Below the pieces are notes generated by a model. That model was not told where the DNA came from. It saw only the letters and a list, made by a program, of their open reading frames with translations, and did no database searches. Positions 18,129 to 27,097 of a stretch of DNA of 64,000 nt are shown here, piece by piece. A program made the translations under genes and the position numbers. The DNA is from Pseudovibrio japonicus (GTDB lineage: Bacteria; Pseudomonadota; Alphaproteobacteria; Rhizobiales; Stappiaceae), in assembly GCF_014651595.1 (NCBI RefSeq), contig NZ_BMXE01000011.1, positions 1-64,000 of the forward strand. The letters run 5' to 3'. Each line of letters begins with the position of its first letter. The first letter of the stretch is position 1.

Positions 18129-18601
18129 CCTACGAACTCCTCAAGTTCCTGCACATCATCGGTGCATGCGTTCTTATCGGAACTGGAGCTGGCATAGCTT
18201 TCTTCATGGTCATCGCAGCCAGAACACTGGATGCAGCCGCAATCGCTCACACTGCAGGCACTGTTGTTATTGCAGATACGCTCTTCACAGCAAGCGCGGT
18301 GATCATTCAGCCCATCACCGGATTCCTACTCGCAAAAGAAGTTGGCTGGTCACTGACTGAAGGCTGGATTGCTCTCTCATTAGCACTTTACTTTGTCATC
18401 GGTGCATTCTGGCTGCCAGTGGTCTGGATACAAATTCAACTCAGAAACCTCGCCACAGCAGCAGTCGCAATGAGTACGCCCCTACCATTGCGCTACCATA
18501 AACTCTACCGCATCTGGTTCGCCTGCGGCTTCCCAGCCTTCCTAGCTATTTTAGGGATAGTCTGGCTAATGATTGTGAGGCCAGCTGTTCAGTTCTCATA
18601 A
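18125..18601 (+). CDS. DUF2269 family integral membrane protein
   Basis: A 158-residue protein with four membrane segments. It starts MTYELLKFLHIIGACVLIGTG, the usual opening of DUF2269, with His10 in the first helix, and ends with GIVWLMIVRP. The start is set by GGAGG just upstream of ATG 18125 and by the ATGA overlap with the SDR-DoxX stop. Members are small membrane proteins of unknown function, often beside SDR-DoxX-like genes, suggesting a shared membrane redox or transport role. That role is inferred from context only. Confidence 0.83.
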   Translation: MTYELLKFLHIIGACVLIGTGAGIAFFMVIAARTLDAAAIAHTAGTVVIADTLFTASAVIIQPITGFLLAKEVGWSLTEGWIALSLALYFVIGAFWLPVVWIQIQLRNLATAAVAMSTPLPLRYHKLYRIWFACGFPAFLAILGIVWLMIVRPAVQFS

Positions 18602-18614
18602 GATCCGCACCAAC

Positions 18615-18644
18615 AAAAAAGGCCCCGGATTTCTCCGAGGCCTT
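18615..18644 (-). terminator. Terminator of gatA, probably bidirectional
   Basis: On the minus strand AAGGCCTCGGA pairs with TCCGGGGCCTT (11 bp, one G-U pair, 4-base loop) before six Ts. It lies between the convergent DUF2269 and gatA genes. On the plus strand the stem has one mismatch and a poorer T-tract. Confidence 0.9.
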
Positions 18645-18670
18645 CTTCATTTCAAAAGCAGTGCTGAAGC

Positions 18671-20152
18671 TTACTTGCTCCACCAGTTGGTGGAAGGCTC
18701 GAAGCGGCCAGCGGCTTGTTCGATGACTTCGCCAACCTGGAACAGGGTGCCTTCGTCAAATGGCTTGCCGATCAGCTGAAGGCCCAGTGGCAGGCCGTCT
18801 TTGTTCAAACCAGCTGGAATGGAGATGCCCGGAACACCAGCCATGTTGGCCGTCACGGTGAACACGTCGTTCATGTACATGGTCACCGGATCAGTGATCT
18901 CGCCCGGCGCAAACGCGGCATCTGGCGTGGTCGGGGTCAGGATTGCATCCACACCATCCGCCCATACAGTGTCAAAGTCCTGCTTGATCAGGGTACGAAC
19001 CTTCTGCGCTTTCAGGTAATACGCATCGTAGTAACCAGCGGACAGAACATAGGTGCCGATCATCACACGGCGCTTCACTTCGTCGCCAAAGCCAGCTGCA
19101 CGTGTGTTCTCATACATTTCTACAATGTCATTGCCCGGTACACGCAGACCGTAGCGAACACCATCGTAACGCGCCAGGTTGGAAGACGCTTCCGCTGGAG
19201 CCACGATGTAGTAAGCAGGCAGAGCGTACTTGGTGTGCGGCAAAGAAATCTCGACGATCTCGGCGCCAGCTTCCTTCAGCCATGCAATACCCTGCTGCCA
19301 AAGCTTTTCGATTTCCTCTGGCATACCGTCCATGCGGTACTCTTTAGGAATACCAATCTTCATGCCCTTAACGGACTTGCCGATGAAGTCTTCATAGTTC
19401 GGCACAGGCGCATCAACGGATGTGGTGTCTTTTGCATCAACAGAGGCCATAGACTTCAGCAGGATCGCGTTATCGCGCACGGTGCGGCCAATCGGACCAG
19501 CCTGATCCAGAGAAGAGGCAAACGCAACCATACCCCAACGAGAGCAGCGGCCATAAGTTGGCTTAATGCCCACAGTACCGGTCAGCGCAGCTGGCTGGCG
19601 GATAGAACCACCCGTATCAGAAGCTGTTGCCGCCGCACAAAGATGCGCAGCTACCGCAGAAGCAGAACCACCGGAAGACCCACCAGGAACCAACGCAGTG
19701 TCAGAACCGTTGCGGCGCCATGGGTTAACAACATTGCCGTAGTAAGATGTCTCGTTGGAAGAGCCCATCGCGAACTCATCCATGTTCAGCTTACCCAGCA
19801 TCACAGCACCGTCGTCAAACAGGTTCTGCGTCACAGTGGACTCATACTCAGGCTTGAAGCCATCGAGAATATGAGAACATGCCTGAGTGTGAACACCCTT
19901 GGTCGCGTAAAGGTCTTTAATGCCGAGAGGAATACCTTCCAGCGGACGCGCTTCGCCAGCAGCGATTTTTGCGTCAGAGGCTTTCGCCTGCTCCCGGGCA
20001 ATATCACCGGTCACAGCAATGTAAGCGTTGAGCGCTTCGTTGCCGGTTTCAATCGCACCCAGATAGCTTTCAGTCAGCTCGGTTGCAGTAAAGTCGCGGG
20101 CAGCCAGCTTATCGCGCGCCTCAGCGATCGTCAGTTTTGTAAGATCAGTCAT
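18671..20152 (-). CDS. gatA: Asp/Glu-tRNA amidotransferase subunit A
   Basis: A 493-residue amidase-signature enzyme that releases ammonia from glutamine for GatB. The catalytic Lys is in [10 protein letters not shown], the Gly/Ser-rich core is [14 protein letters not shown], and the nucleophile lies in [16 protein letters not shown], giving the full Ser-cisSer-Lys triad. The C-terminal block [24 protein letters not shown] is typical of GatA. It is the last gene of gatC-GNAT-gatA and is followed by a strong terminator. Length is normal for the family. Confidence 0.97.
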   Translation of the reverse strand: MTDLTKLTIAEARDKLAARDFTATELTESYLGAIETGNEALNAYIAVTGDIAREQAKASDAKIAAGEARPLEGIPLGIKDLYATKGVHTQACSHILDGFKPEYESTVTQNLFDDGAVMLGKLNMDEFAMGSSNETSYYGNVVNPWRRNGSDTALVPGGSSGGSASAVAAHLCAAATASDTGGSIRQPAALTGTVGIKPTYGRCSRWGMVAFASSLDQAGPIGRTVRDNAILLKSMASVDAKDTTSVDAPVPNYEDFIGKSVKGMKIGIPKEYRMDGMPEEIEKLWQQGIAWLKEAGAEIVEISLPHTKYALPAYYIVAPAEASSNLARYDGVRYGLRVPGNDIVEMYENTRAAGFGDEVKRRVMIGTYVLSAGYYDAYYLKAQKVRTLIKQDFDTVWADGVDAILTPTTPDAAFAPGEITDPVTMYMNDVFTVTANMAGVPGISIPAGLNKDGLPLGLQLIGKPFDEGTLFQVGEVIEQAAGRFEPSTNWWSK

Positions 20153-20157
20153 AGTCT

Positions 20158-20631
20158 CTACATCTCTAGGACAGCCGCAAGCGGCTTTTTATAGAAAACA
20201 GATTCAGGGTGCTCGGGATAATCCAGAACAGGGCCACAGCGCTCAAAACCTGAGCTTTCGTAAAGACGAATAGCAGCCTCGTAGTTCCAACCAGTTTCAA
20301 GAACTAGACTGGTCAATCCCGCCTCTTCTGCATGAGCGATAATTTTCTGAAGGATTCTCCGACCAACACCTTTGCCCTGCGTTTCAGGCAAGCTGAACAT
20401 GCGCTTAACCTCACCCGTATCGCTTGAGTGCAGTCTCAGTGCACCGCAGGCAATCGCCTTACCAGCCTCTCGCGCGACAAACACGGTCGTATCTGCTCCC
20501 GCCATTTCCTTAACGGACATGTGGTGGCAAGCCTCAGCAGGCGTAAGTTCCAAAAGCGTTTGGGTGAGCTGCTCTACCAAAGCAACAACATCGTCCTGGC
20601 GCGGATCTTCAATTCCAACAGAAACGCTCAT
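20158..20631 (-). CDS. GNAT acetyltransferase inserted between gatC and gatA
   Basis: A 157-residue GNAT enzyme: [18 protein letters not shown] (strand pair), [19 protein letters not shown] (acetyl-CoA loop) and the C-terminal [15 protein letters not shown]. It sits 11 bases after gatC and 5 bases before gatA on the same strand, so it must be co-transcribed with the amidotransferase subunits. The family includes PanM/ElaA-like and protein or small-molecule acetyltransferases; nothing in the sequence fixes the substrate. A link to tRNA amidation is not implied by co-transcription alone. Confidence 0.86.
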   Translation of the reverse strand: MSVSVGIEDPRQDDVVALVEQLTQTLLELTPAEACHHMSVKEMAGADTTVFVAREAGKAIACGALRLHSSDTGEVKRMFSLPETQGKGVGRRILQKIIAHAEEAGLTSLVLETGWNYEAAIRLYESSGFERCGPVLDYPEHPESVFYKKPLAAVLEM

Positions 20632-20642
20632 GCAGAAATTCC

Positions 20643-20930
20643 CTATTCAACAACCTTAGGCACAGTGAAGAAGTTGTCTTCATGCACAGGTGCGTTGGAA
20701 ACAACCTTGTCCGCGTAACCGCCGTCTGTCTGGCCGTCTACGCGCTTCTTCATGGTGGTTTCAACCACAGAGGTCATCGGCTCAACGCCGTCAACATTCA
20801 CCTCGTTCAGCTGCTCAACAAAACCAAGGATCACGTTCAGCTCACCAGTCATTTTCTCAGCCTGCGCGTCATCAACCTTGATGCGAGCCAGCCCGGCAAC
20901 ACGTTTTACCGTGTTCAGATCAACCGACAT
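20643..20930 (-). CDS. gatC: Asp/Glu-tRNA amidotransferase subunit C
   Basis: A 95-residue GatC, the small subunit that wraps GatA and stabilises GatCAB. It has the family pattern [13 protein letters not shown] at the start, a central [25 protein letters not shown] and the C-terminal [17 protein letters not shown]. Full length. It is the first gene of the unit with the GNAT gene and gatA. Confidence 0.96.
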   Translation of the reverse strand: MSVDLNTVKRVAGLARIKVDDAQAEKMTGELNVILGFVEQLNEVNVDGVEPMTSVVETTMKKRVDGQTDGGYADKVVSNAPVHEDNFFTVPKVVE

Positions 20931-20998
20931 GTTTCACTCCGAAATTGCGGGGGCAAAGAACTGCCCGCCTCGAATTCATGGAGAAGAGCTATAAACAC

Positions 20999-21032
20999 AA
21001 AAAAACAGCAGAACAATCTCTGCCCTGCTGTT
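20999..21032 (-). terminator. Terminator of the MFS gene
   Basis: On the minus strand AACAGCAG pairs with CTGCTGTT (8 bp, 13-base loop), followed by seven Ts. It starts about 50 bases past the MFS stop. Confidence 0.75.
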
Positions 21033-21080
21033 CATCCCTCATATTCTCATACTTACGGAACCAATTAGGACCGATTATAG

Positions 21081-22295
21081 TTAAGCATACCCAAACTGTC
21101 TGCCACGAACACCTGAAACCACCAGCCACAATGCCAAGACCAACAGCAACGGAAGCGCAGACAGAGACAGCCACGCCCAGCCAACCGTACCAAACAAGAT
21201 ACCGGTTGAAAGCGCACAGACCGCAGAAACCAGCGCAACAACAGCATCATTGGCACCTTGCGCGAGCGGCGCGTCCTGTGGCGCAACCACTTCAACAAGC
21301 CGCGATGAGGCGCCGATGAAACCAAAGTTCCAGCCAATGCCAAGCAGGATCAAGGCCACATAAAACGCCCAAAGCTCAGAACTAAACGCTCCAACCACAC
21401 CTGCGCCAGAAAGCATCAACAGACCCAGCACCATCACAGTGTTGGTTCCAATCCGGCGAATGATATAGCCGGTGACGAAGCTGGGGCCAAACATCGCCAC
21501 CAGATGCCAGCGGATCACATCACTGGATTGCCCAACGGAAAAACCACAATATTCCATGGCAAGCGGCGTTGGCGACATCTGCATGGTCATGAACCCGAAA
21601 GAAAGCCCGGCACACGCTGTTGCACTCCAGACAGCAGGCCTGCGCAAAACCTTCAGGCTCTCAGCAAACCCTGTGGCCTGCTGCCCCTTTTTCGACGCAG
21701 GCGGCAGGCGCAACCCAAGCACAGGCAACGCCCCCACAACAGCAACACCAGCCAGCGCCAGATAGCTGCCGATAAACGGAATGACGCCGCCAAAATCCTT
21801 CACCACCCCAACAAGGCTCGGGCCAAGGAAAGCCGAAAGCAGCCCCATGGACATACTCAGCGAGATCGCCATCGGCTTCCATCGCTCGCTGGCACTGTCA
21901 GAAGCAGCAAAACGCATAAAGGTATAAGCTGCGGTCGCAATGCCCAGCAAAACATGCCCGGCCAGCAACACAACAAACTGATTGGCATAAAGCGCATAAA
22001 CGCACAGCAGCGACCCAATGATGCTCAGCACCACCCCCAGCAAGATCCCCTTCTGCCTTCCAAAGCGCCCCATAAACAGAGAGATCGGCGTGGCAAAGAG
22101 AAAGTTGCCGAACATCTGCAACGCAAGCGGCACGGTCGCCATGGTCGGATGCGGTGCAAGGTACGATCCTGCCAACGCACTGATCGCAATCAGAATTGGC
22201 ATCTGCATGGAAAGAATTGCGGTTGCAATCAAAATGAGCGGAAAGTTGCGCGCCCTGTAGGCCGGTCCCTGCCCCGCCACCTCAGAAAATCCCAT
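21081..22295 (-). CDS. Major facilitator superfamily transporter
   Basis: A 404-residue protein with about twelve membrane helices. The loop between helices 2 and 3 reads MGRFGRQKGIL, the MFS signature; the second half carries a similar RRIGTNTVMV. The central cytoplasmic loop (PPASKKGQQATGF) is short. The form fits a drug:H+ antiporter or other efflux type. ATG 22293-22295 follows GAGGAATAATT. It is divergent from the GlxA/TetR regulator pair, which may control it. The transported substrate cannot be told. Confidence 0.87.
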   Translation of the reverse strand: MGFSEVAGQGPAYRARNFPLILIATAILSMQMPILIAISALAGSYLAPHPTMATVPLALQMFGNFLFATPISLFMGRFGRQKGILLGVVLSIIGSLLCVYALYANQFVVLLAGHVLLGIATAAYTFMRFAASDSASERWKPMAISLSMSMGLLSAFLGPSLVGVVKDFGGVIPFIGSYLALAGVAVVGALPVLGLRLPPASKKGQQATGFAESLKVLRRPAVWSATACAGLSFGFMTMQMSPTPLAMEYCGFSVGQSSDVIRWHLVAMFGPSFVTGYIIRRIGTNTVMVLGLLMLSGAGVVGAFSSELWAFYVALILLGIGWNFGFIGASSRLVEVVAPQDAPLAQGANDAVVALVSAVCALSTGILFGTVGWAWLSLSALPLLLVLALWLVVSGVRGRQFGYA

Positions 22296-22376
22296 AATTA
22301 TTCCTCGAAGAAACTTTGACTGTCCTTAAATTACCGCGTACACCAGTTGGCAGTTAGGACATTCAAGCTTCAAATC

Positions 22377-23342
22377 ATGCCAAACATACAAATTGAACAG
22401 CCCCGTCAAATTGATGCGCTCGTGTATCACGGGATCAATCTTCTCGATCTGGCCGGCCCCATGCAGGCGTTCTGGACCGCAGATAGCTATCAACCCGGTT
22501 ATACTCTCCGGACCCTGTCCATCGATGGCCAGCCTGTAGAAACCCAACCCGGCATGAAGGTCGCCGTTGACGGCACCTTTGCCGACTGGAACCGCTCAGC
22601 TGACCTGCTCATTCCCGGCGGACGCATTGATAACCAGCTGGGCAACACAACCGTGCACACCCTGCTCCACGAAGCTGCGGCAAGAACAAACAACACGCGC
22701 ATCGTCTCCATTTGCTCTGGCGCACTTCTGTTGGCCGACGCTGGCATCCTCAATGGCAAGCAAGCCAGCACCCATTGGAGCCGCGCCTCCTCCGCGCAAA
22801 CTCAGTTTCCGGACGTGGACTGGCAGCTCAATCAGCTCTTCGTGAAATCAGGCGATATTTACACCTCGGCAGGCGTCACGGCAGGCATCGATCTCGCCCT
22901 GCACCTTATTGAGCAAGATCTCGGCTCTGCGATCTCCTTGAAAACCGCACAAGAACTGGTCGTCTACCTGCGTCGCAACGGCGGGCAAGCCCAGTTTTCA
23001 TCCGCCCTCTCGCTGCAAGCCGCCGGACAATCCAACATCGCCAAACTCTCGGAGATCATCCTGTCAGAGCCAGAAGCAGACTGGACCATCGAGAACATGG
23101 CAAAATCCGCAGGCGTCTCAACTCGCACGCTACACCGTCGCCTGAAGGAAGACATTGGCGCCACCCCTGCCCAGTTCGTAGAACAACTACGGCTGGACCT
23201 TGCCAGAACCGCACTCCTGAAACGCAGCTCCATCAAACAGGCCGCCAGCCTCTCGGGCTTTGGGCATATCCAGAACCTGCGCCGCGCCTTTCAACGACGC
23301 TTCGGTATCACCCCATCAGAGTATGTCGAGAGGTTCTCCTGA
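22377..23342 (+). CDS. GlxA family AraC-type transcriptional regulator
   Basis: A 321-residue regulator. Residues 8-180 are a DJ-1/PfpI-like class I amidotransferase fold (IDALVYHGINLLDLAGPMQAF, LLIPGG, IVSICSGALLLADAGILNG, THW, YTSAGVTAGIDLALHLIE); residues 220-320 are an AraC helix-turn-helix pair ending GITPSEYVERF. Such proteins usually bind a small ligand rather than hydrolyse one. I prefer ATG 22377 over a TTG 30 bases upstream. It overlaps the next gene by one base (TGATG) and is divergent from an MFS gene, its most likely target. Confidence 0.86.
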   Translation: MPNIQIEQPRQIDALVYHGINLLDLAGPMQAFWTADSYQPGYTLRTLSIDGQPVETQPGMKVAVDGTFADWNRSADLLIPGGRIDNQLGNTTVHTLLHEAAARTNNTRIVSICSGALLLADAGILNGKQASTHWSRASSAQTQFPDVDWQLNQLFVKSGDIYTSAGVTAGIDLALHLIEQDLGSAISLKTAQELVVYLRRNGGQAQFSSALSLQAAGQSNIAKLSEIILSEPEADWTIENMAKSAGVSTRTLHRRLKEDIGATPAQFVEQLRLDLARTALLKRSSIKQAASLSGFGHIQNLRRAFQRRFGITPSEYVERFS

Positions 23343-23893
23343 TGCCCGATCAAGTCACCCCAAGAGGCCGCCCGCGCAACACGGACCTCACCCGCAAGAT
23401 CATGAAAACAATGCTCCAAGCTCTTGCAACCAACGGCTACCACGGCACCTCAACACAGCAGATTGCACAGGACATTGGCACCTCCAAGCAAGCGCTCTAT
23501 CGCCGCTGGCAAAACAAAGCAGCTCTGGCACTGGAAGCCCTGCGCTATGGGTTCAGGCAGGTCCCACCAACCTACCCCGGCATGTCCACCTTTCAAAACG
23601 ATATGCTGGACGCCACCTCAGGTATGTTACAGGCACTCTGTGAGACCCCATTGGGCTCCGCGTGGCTTGCATTGCACGCAGAACCCTCATTAGCCGAAGA
23701 GCTATCCCTCCTTGAAGGGGAGCAACGCACCCACTTCAGGCAGATCTTCGTCTACTGGAACACCACAGCCAACATGGAAACCAGTATTGACCAACTTCTC
23801 GGCTTTGTGTTTTTCACCAGCCTCATACGCCGCCGAAAGCCATCCAACTCAGAAATTTCCGAGGTAATCCAAAGCATTACGACCCGATCATAA
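23342..23893 (+). CDS. TetR family transcriptional regulator
   Basis: A 183-residue repressor. The N-terminal helix-turn-helix is TRKIMKTMLQALATNGYHGTSTQQIAQDIGTSKQALYRRWQNKAALALEAL; the remainder is a helical ligand domain resembling the TetR_C_16/AcrR type. The start overlaps the TGA of the GlxA-like gene, so both regulators are made from one message. Two different regulator types in one coupled unit beside an exporter suggests combined control, but neither ligand is known. Confidence 0.85.
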   Translation: MPDQVTPRGRPRNTDLTRKIMKTMLQALATNGYHGTSTQQIAQDIGTSKQALYRRWQNKAALALEALRYGFRQVPPTYPGMSTFQNDMLDATSGMLQALCETPLGSAWLALHAEPSLAEELSLLEGEQRTHFRQIFVYWNTTANMETSIDQLLGFVFFTSLIRRRKPSNSEISEVIQSITTRS

Positions 23894-24083
23894 CAGATCA
23901 AAGCTTCTCGCTGCTTGGTGATGACACTTGATTGGCGCTCACCCACCCTCCTGGGGCAAGAAGAATGCACCTCGAAAAGAACGGGCAAATCCGCGGGCCG
24001 AGGTCGCCAGACAAATTCAGCACCATTCCTGACCGGTGCTGCGTTTGTTCGGAGCACTTCATCGTTTTATTGAGGGTAAAAGA

Positions 24084-24557
24084 ATGAAAATCAAATCCAT
24101 TGCTGCTGCAGCCGCCATTGCAGGTGCTGTCCTTTCCGCAAGCTCATTGGGAGCATTCGCGGATGAAATCTCCACCTACACCTCAGGCGGCTACGCAATC
24201 GGGGGCACCGATCCTGTTGCCTACTTTACGCAAAACAAGCCCGTGCAGGGCAAAGCGGAATTCACCGCGCAGTACGACGGCGTAACCTGGAAATTCTCCA
24301 GCGCTGAAAACCGCGACAAGTTCATCGCAGAGCCTACAAAGTTTGCCCCGCAATACGGCGGCTGGTGCGCCGTTGGCACATCCTTCGGCACCAAGCTGGA
24401 AACCCAGCCGGAACTCTGGGACATCGTTGACGGAAAGCTCTACCTCAACGCCCATGACGGCGCAGTCAAGCGCATGCAAACCCGCACAAGCGAAACAATC
24501 ATCAACGCAAATGCGAACTGGGAAGATATCCGCGACGTACCTCCAGAAAAGCTCTAA
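24084..24557 (+). CDS. Secreted YHS-domain protein, copy 1
   Basis: A 157-residue exported protein. Residues 1-26 are a signal peptide (IAAAAAIAGAVLSASSLGAFA). The mature part is one YHS-type domain: GYAIGGTDPVAYF, VTWKFSSAENRDKFIAEPTKFAPQYGGWCAVG with a single Cys, and KLYLNAHDGA. YHS domains occur in metal-related enzymes and in free-standing periplasmic proteins of unknown role; a metal or copper link is possible but not shown. ATG 24084 follows GAGGGTAA; an upstream in-frame start adds 16 residues outside the signal peptide. A close paralogue lies downstream. Confidence 0.88.
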   Translation: MKIKSIAAAAAIAGAVLSASSLGAFADEISTYTSGGYAIGGTDPVAYFTQNKPVQGKAEFTAQYDGVTWKFSSAENRDKFIAEPTKFAPQYGGWCAVGTSFGTKLETQPELWDIVDGKLYLNAHDGAVKRMQTRTSETIINANANWEDIRDVPPEKL

Positions 24558-24564
24558 TTCCCTT

Positions 24565-24638
24565 CAGTGCATAGGCTGCAATAGGCATTGCCTGGCCTAT
24601 TTCGATATTCCCCAAATCTCATCGTAGCCTATGCACTG
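24565..24638. repeat. Nested inverted repeats after the first YHS gene
   Basis: CAGTGCATAGGCT (24565-24577) and AGCCTATGCACTG (24626-24638) are perfect 13-base complements, starting 7 bases past the YHS stop. Inside lies a second pair, AATAGGC (24580-24586) and GCCTATT (24595-24601). The outer arms can form a long-range stem enclosing an inner hairpin, directly before a separate terminator. Confidence 0.85.
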
Positions 24639-24651
24639 CACCTGGAGAAAG

Positions 24652-24674
24652 CCGCAGACCTCTGCGGTTTTTTT
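24652..24674 (+). terminator. Terminator of the first YHS gene
   Basis: CCGCAG (24652-24657) and CTGCGG (24662-24667) with a 4-base loop are followed by seven Ts (24668-24674), a compact intrinsic terminator. Confidence 0.85.
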
Positions 24675-24913
24675 CCGTTTCACAACCCCATTTTCCGAAA
24701 GCATCTCTACCACCCACCCACACCTATCAAAACGGGCAATGTACAATATCACAACCATTTCTCGAATTGGTGATCAAGCGTTATTGGCGTAAGGGAAGCT
24801 CCTCACGCATAGTGTGCTTACAGCATACATTAAAAACCGGCCCCAACATCTAATCACCTGGTAAACAGAACAGGCCAAACTCGTTTCTACACAATAGCCC
24901 GAAGGAGTTGCCC

Positions 24914-25387
24914 ATGCCGATCCGATCCTCAGTTCTTGCAGTTGGACTTGTCCTGTCCGCACTTGTAACTGTTCCGATAACGGCAGTGGCCGATGAGGTG
25001 ACCAACTTCGTCGAAGAAGGCTATGCAATCAGGGGAACCGACCCGGTTGCCTACTTCAAAGAAGGTAAGCCAGTTCCGGGTCAGGAAGAGTATTCCACCC
25101 AATATCAGGATGTTACCTGGCTGTTTTCTTCCGCTGAAAACCTCGCGGAATTCGAAAAAGACCCAACCAAGTACGCCCCACAATACGGCGGCTGGTGCGC
25201 AACCGGCGTAAGCTTTGGCCTCAAAATCCCGATCCAGCCGGAGCAATGGAAAATCGTTGACGGCAAGCTGTACCTGAATGCCCATGCAGGTGCCCAGCGC
25301 CACTTCCTCAAAGACCCGCAAGCCACCATCGCCAAAGCAAATGAGAATTGGCCAACAATCGAGAACACGCCGGAAGGGGACCTTTAA
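24914..25387 (+). CDS. Secreted YHS-domain protein, copy 2
   Basis: A 157-residue exported protein with a signal peptide (VLAVGLVLSALVTVPITAVA) and a YHS domain closely matching the preceding copy: GYAIRGTDPVAYFKEGKPVPG, VTWLFSSAENLAEFEKDPTKYAPQYGGWCATG and KLYLNAHAGA. The two copies share the whole mature region, so this is a tandem duplication. ATG 24914 is preceded by GAAGGAG. A terminator separates the copies, so each is probably transcribed on its own. Role unknown. Confidence 0.88.
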   Translation: MPIRSSVLAVGLVLSALVTVPITAVADEVTNFVEEGYAIRGTDPVAYFKEGKPVPGQEEYSTQYQDVTWLFSSAENLAEFEKDPTKYAPQYGGWCATGVSFGLKIPIQPEQWKIVDGKLYLNAHAGAQRHFLKDPQATIAKANENWPTIENTPEGDL

Positions 25388-25497
25388 GCCAGTCCCACCC
25401 AAGCTGGGCTAAAGGCCATACCAATCGCGCTTGCTCCCCAACAGAGCGTGACCCTGCGGTGAAATAACAAAACGCGGAAAGTGTCCTCATCAAACTC

Positions 25498-25530
25498 AAA
25501 AAGGCCCCGGTCCATGCCGGGGCCTTTCTT
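25498..25530. terminator. Bidirectional terminator between YHS copy 2 and the UlaG-like gene
   Basis: AAGGCCCCGG (25501-25510) and CCGGGGCCTT (25517-25526) make a perfect 10-bp stem with a 6-base loop. T-tracts occur on both sides (TCTTT on plus; a T-run on minus from the A-run at 25498-25502). It serves two convergent genes. Confidence 0.9.
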
Positions 25531-25556
25531 TATGCGACATAGGAAACCTGATCAGG

Positions 25557-26285
25557 CTACGTGCTCTTGTTGATCTTAGCCGTCTCCCCGGCCTTTAGCG
25601 CAGCCACTCGAAACGCGTCATCTCCCATATACTTGATAAATTTATCAGCACTCTGGTCAATGATCGGCATCGTGCCGTAATGGCAGGGAATGATGGTCTG
25701 GAAATCAAAGTAACGCTCGCATGCCATCGAAGCAGTACGGGCACCCATGGTGAAGCGGTCTCCAATTGGCACAATGCCGATTTCCGGCCGGTAAATCTCA
25801 TTGATCAACGCCATGTCAGAGAAGATATCCGTATCACCCATGTGCAACAATGTTGGCTCATTCTCTGCTTTTACAATAACGCCTGCCGGGTTCCCCAGAT
25901 AGATGTCCATAACGTTGCGCTCCATGCTGGAGGCGTAAGACGAACTGTGCACCGCGTTGGTCATCGCGACTTCAAACGCGCCCATATTAACGCAGCCACC
26001 TTGTTCAACCGGATTGATTTTCTCGATACCGTGATCCTTGGCCCACATGGAAATCTCGAAGTTCGCCGTGAGTGTCGCATCCGTTGCTTTCAGGATATCA
26101 AAGGTATCACCCACATGATCATAGTGGCCGTGTGTCAGCAGAACATGGTCAACACCTTCGCTCACCTGCTCCACACTCATATCCTCCGGAAAGCTCGGAT
26201 TACCAGTAAGGAAGGGGTCAATCAAAATTGTCGCACCCGGAACACGAACTTTAAACGCAGAATGACCCAGAAACTGAATATCCAT
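25557..26285 (-). CDS. Metal-dependent hydrolase, UlaG/UPF0173-like beta-lactamase fold
   Basis: A 242-residue cytosolic protein. The metallo-beta-lactamase metal motif is LLTHGHYDHVGD (HxHxDH); other ligands are in NAVHSSS and LLHMGDTDIF, and the C-terminal CHYGTMP. It starts MDIQFLGHSAFKV, the UPF0173 opening, at ATG 26283-26285 behind GGGAGGG. Family members are uncharacterised or lactonase-like hydrolases. In rhizobial relatives this gene often sits near ruvX and gatC; here ruvX is close by. Confidence 0.88.
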   Translation of the reverse strand: MDIQFLGHSAFKVRVPGATILIDPFLTGNPSFPEDMSVEQVSEGVDHVLLTHGHYDHVGDTFDILKATDATLTANFEISMWAKDHGIEKINPVEQGGCVNMGAFEVAMTNAVHSSSYASSMERNVMDIYLGNPAGVIVKAENEPTLLHMGDTDIFSDMALINEIYRPEIGIVPIGDRFTMGARTASMACERYFDFQTIIPCHYGTMPIIDQSADKFIKYMGDDAFRVAALKAGETAKINKST

Positions 26286-26419
26286 ATCACCAATCCCTCC
26301 CAATGCGGCACGCCTGTATTGGGCGCCCTCAAAGTAACCATACGGCACCTAGACTAGGTGGGACTTCGTTACACAACCCTTAAATGAAACCGTTCAAAGT
26401 TCACGGCCCCGTCAACCAC

Positions 26420-27097
26420 CTACCAGATCTCCCAATCAATCTCCGGCAGGCCGTTTTGCTTCAGGTAGGCGTTGGTTTTTGAAAACGGAGCCGACCCGAA
26501 AAACCCACGCCGTGCCGACAGCGGTGAAGGGTGCGCGCTCATCAAAACCAGATGTTTGCTCTCATCAATCAGATCCAGCTTCTTTTGCGCATGAGCCCCC
26601 CAGAGGATGAACACCAAATGTTCACGCGCCTCGGAAAGCCCCCTAATTGCCGCATCCGTAAACGGCGCCCAGCCCTTCTTCGCGTGCGACCCGGCCTTCG
26701 CCTCCTCCACACTCAATGAGGTATTCAGCAACAACACCCCCTGCTCCGCCCAGTGGTTTAAACAACCATGATCAGCTGGCGCGTAGCCAAGGTCACTTTC
26801 CAGCTCCTTGTAGATATTGCGCAGCGAGGGCGGCAGCTTCACCCCTTTGCGAACAGAAAAGGAAAGCCCGTGGGCCTGCCCTTCGCCGTGGTAAGGGTCC
26901 TGCCCCAAAATAACAACGCGCACATCGCTTAGAGCCGCAGCTTCAAAAGCCGCATAGCATTCAGCAACAGGCGGATAGATTGTCTTCCCCGCAGCAGCTT
27001 CAGCATCTAAAAACGCCTGAAGCTTCTGAAAGTAGGCCTTGTCCATCTCGGGAGCTAAAATACCCTGCCACCCTTCTTCAAACTGCACCTGTCTCAC
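26420..27097 (-). CDS. ung: Uracil-DNA glycosylase
   Basis: A 225-residue family-1 UDG that removes uracil from DNA at the start of base excision repair. The water-activating loop is VILGQDPYHGEGQAHGLSFSV with the catalytic Asp, and the leucine/His loop is HPSPLSARRGFFG. The GTG at 27095-27097 is preferred because the N-terminal residues VQFEEGWQGILAPE align with the usual UDG start; it follows GGAGACAGG. Full length for the family. It is divergent from ruvX. Confidence 0.96.
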   Translation of the reverse strand: MRQVQFEEGWQGILAPEMDKAYFQKLQAFLDAEAAAGKTIYPPVAECYAAFEAAALSDVRVVILGQDPYHGEGQAHGLSFSVRKGVKLPPSLRNIYKELESDLGYAPADHGCLNHWAEQGVLLLNTSLSVEEAKAGSHAKKGWAPFTDAAIRGLSEAREHLVFILWGAHAQKKLDLIDESKHLVLMSAHPSPLSARRGFFGSAPFSKTNAYLKQNGLPEIDWEIW

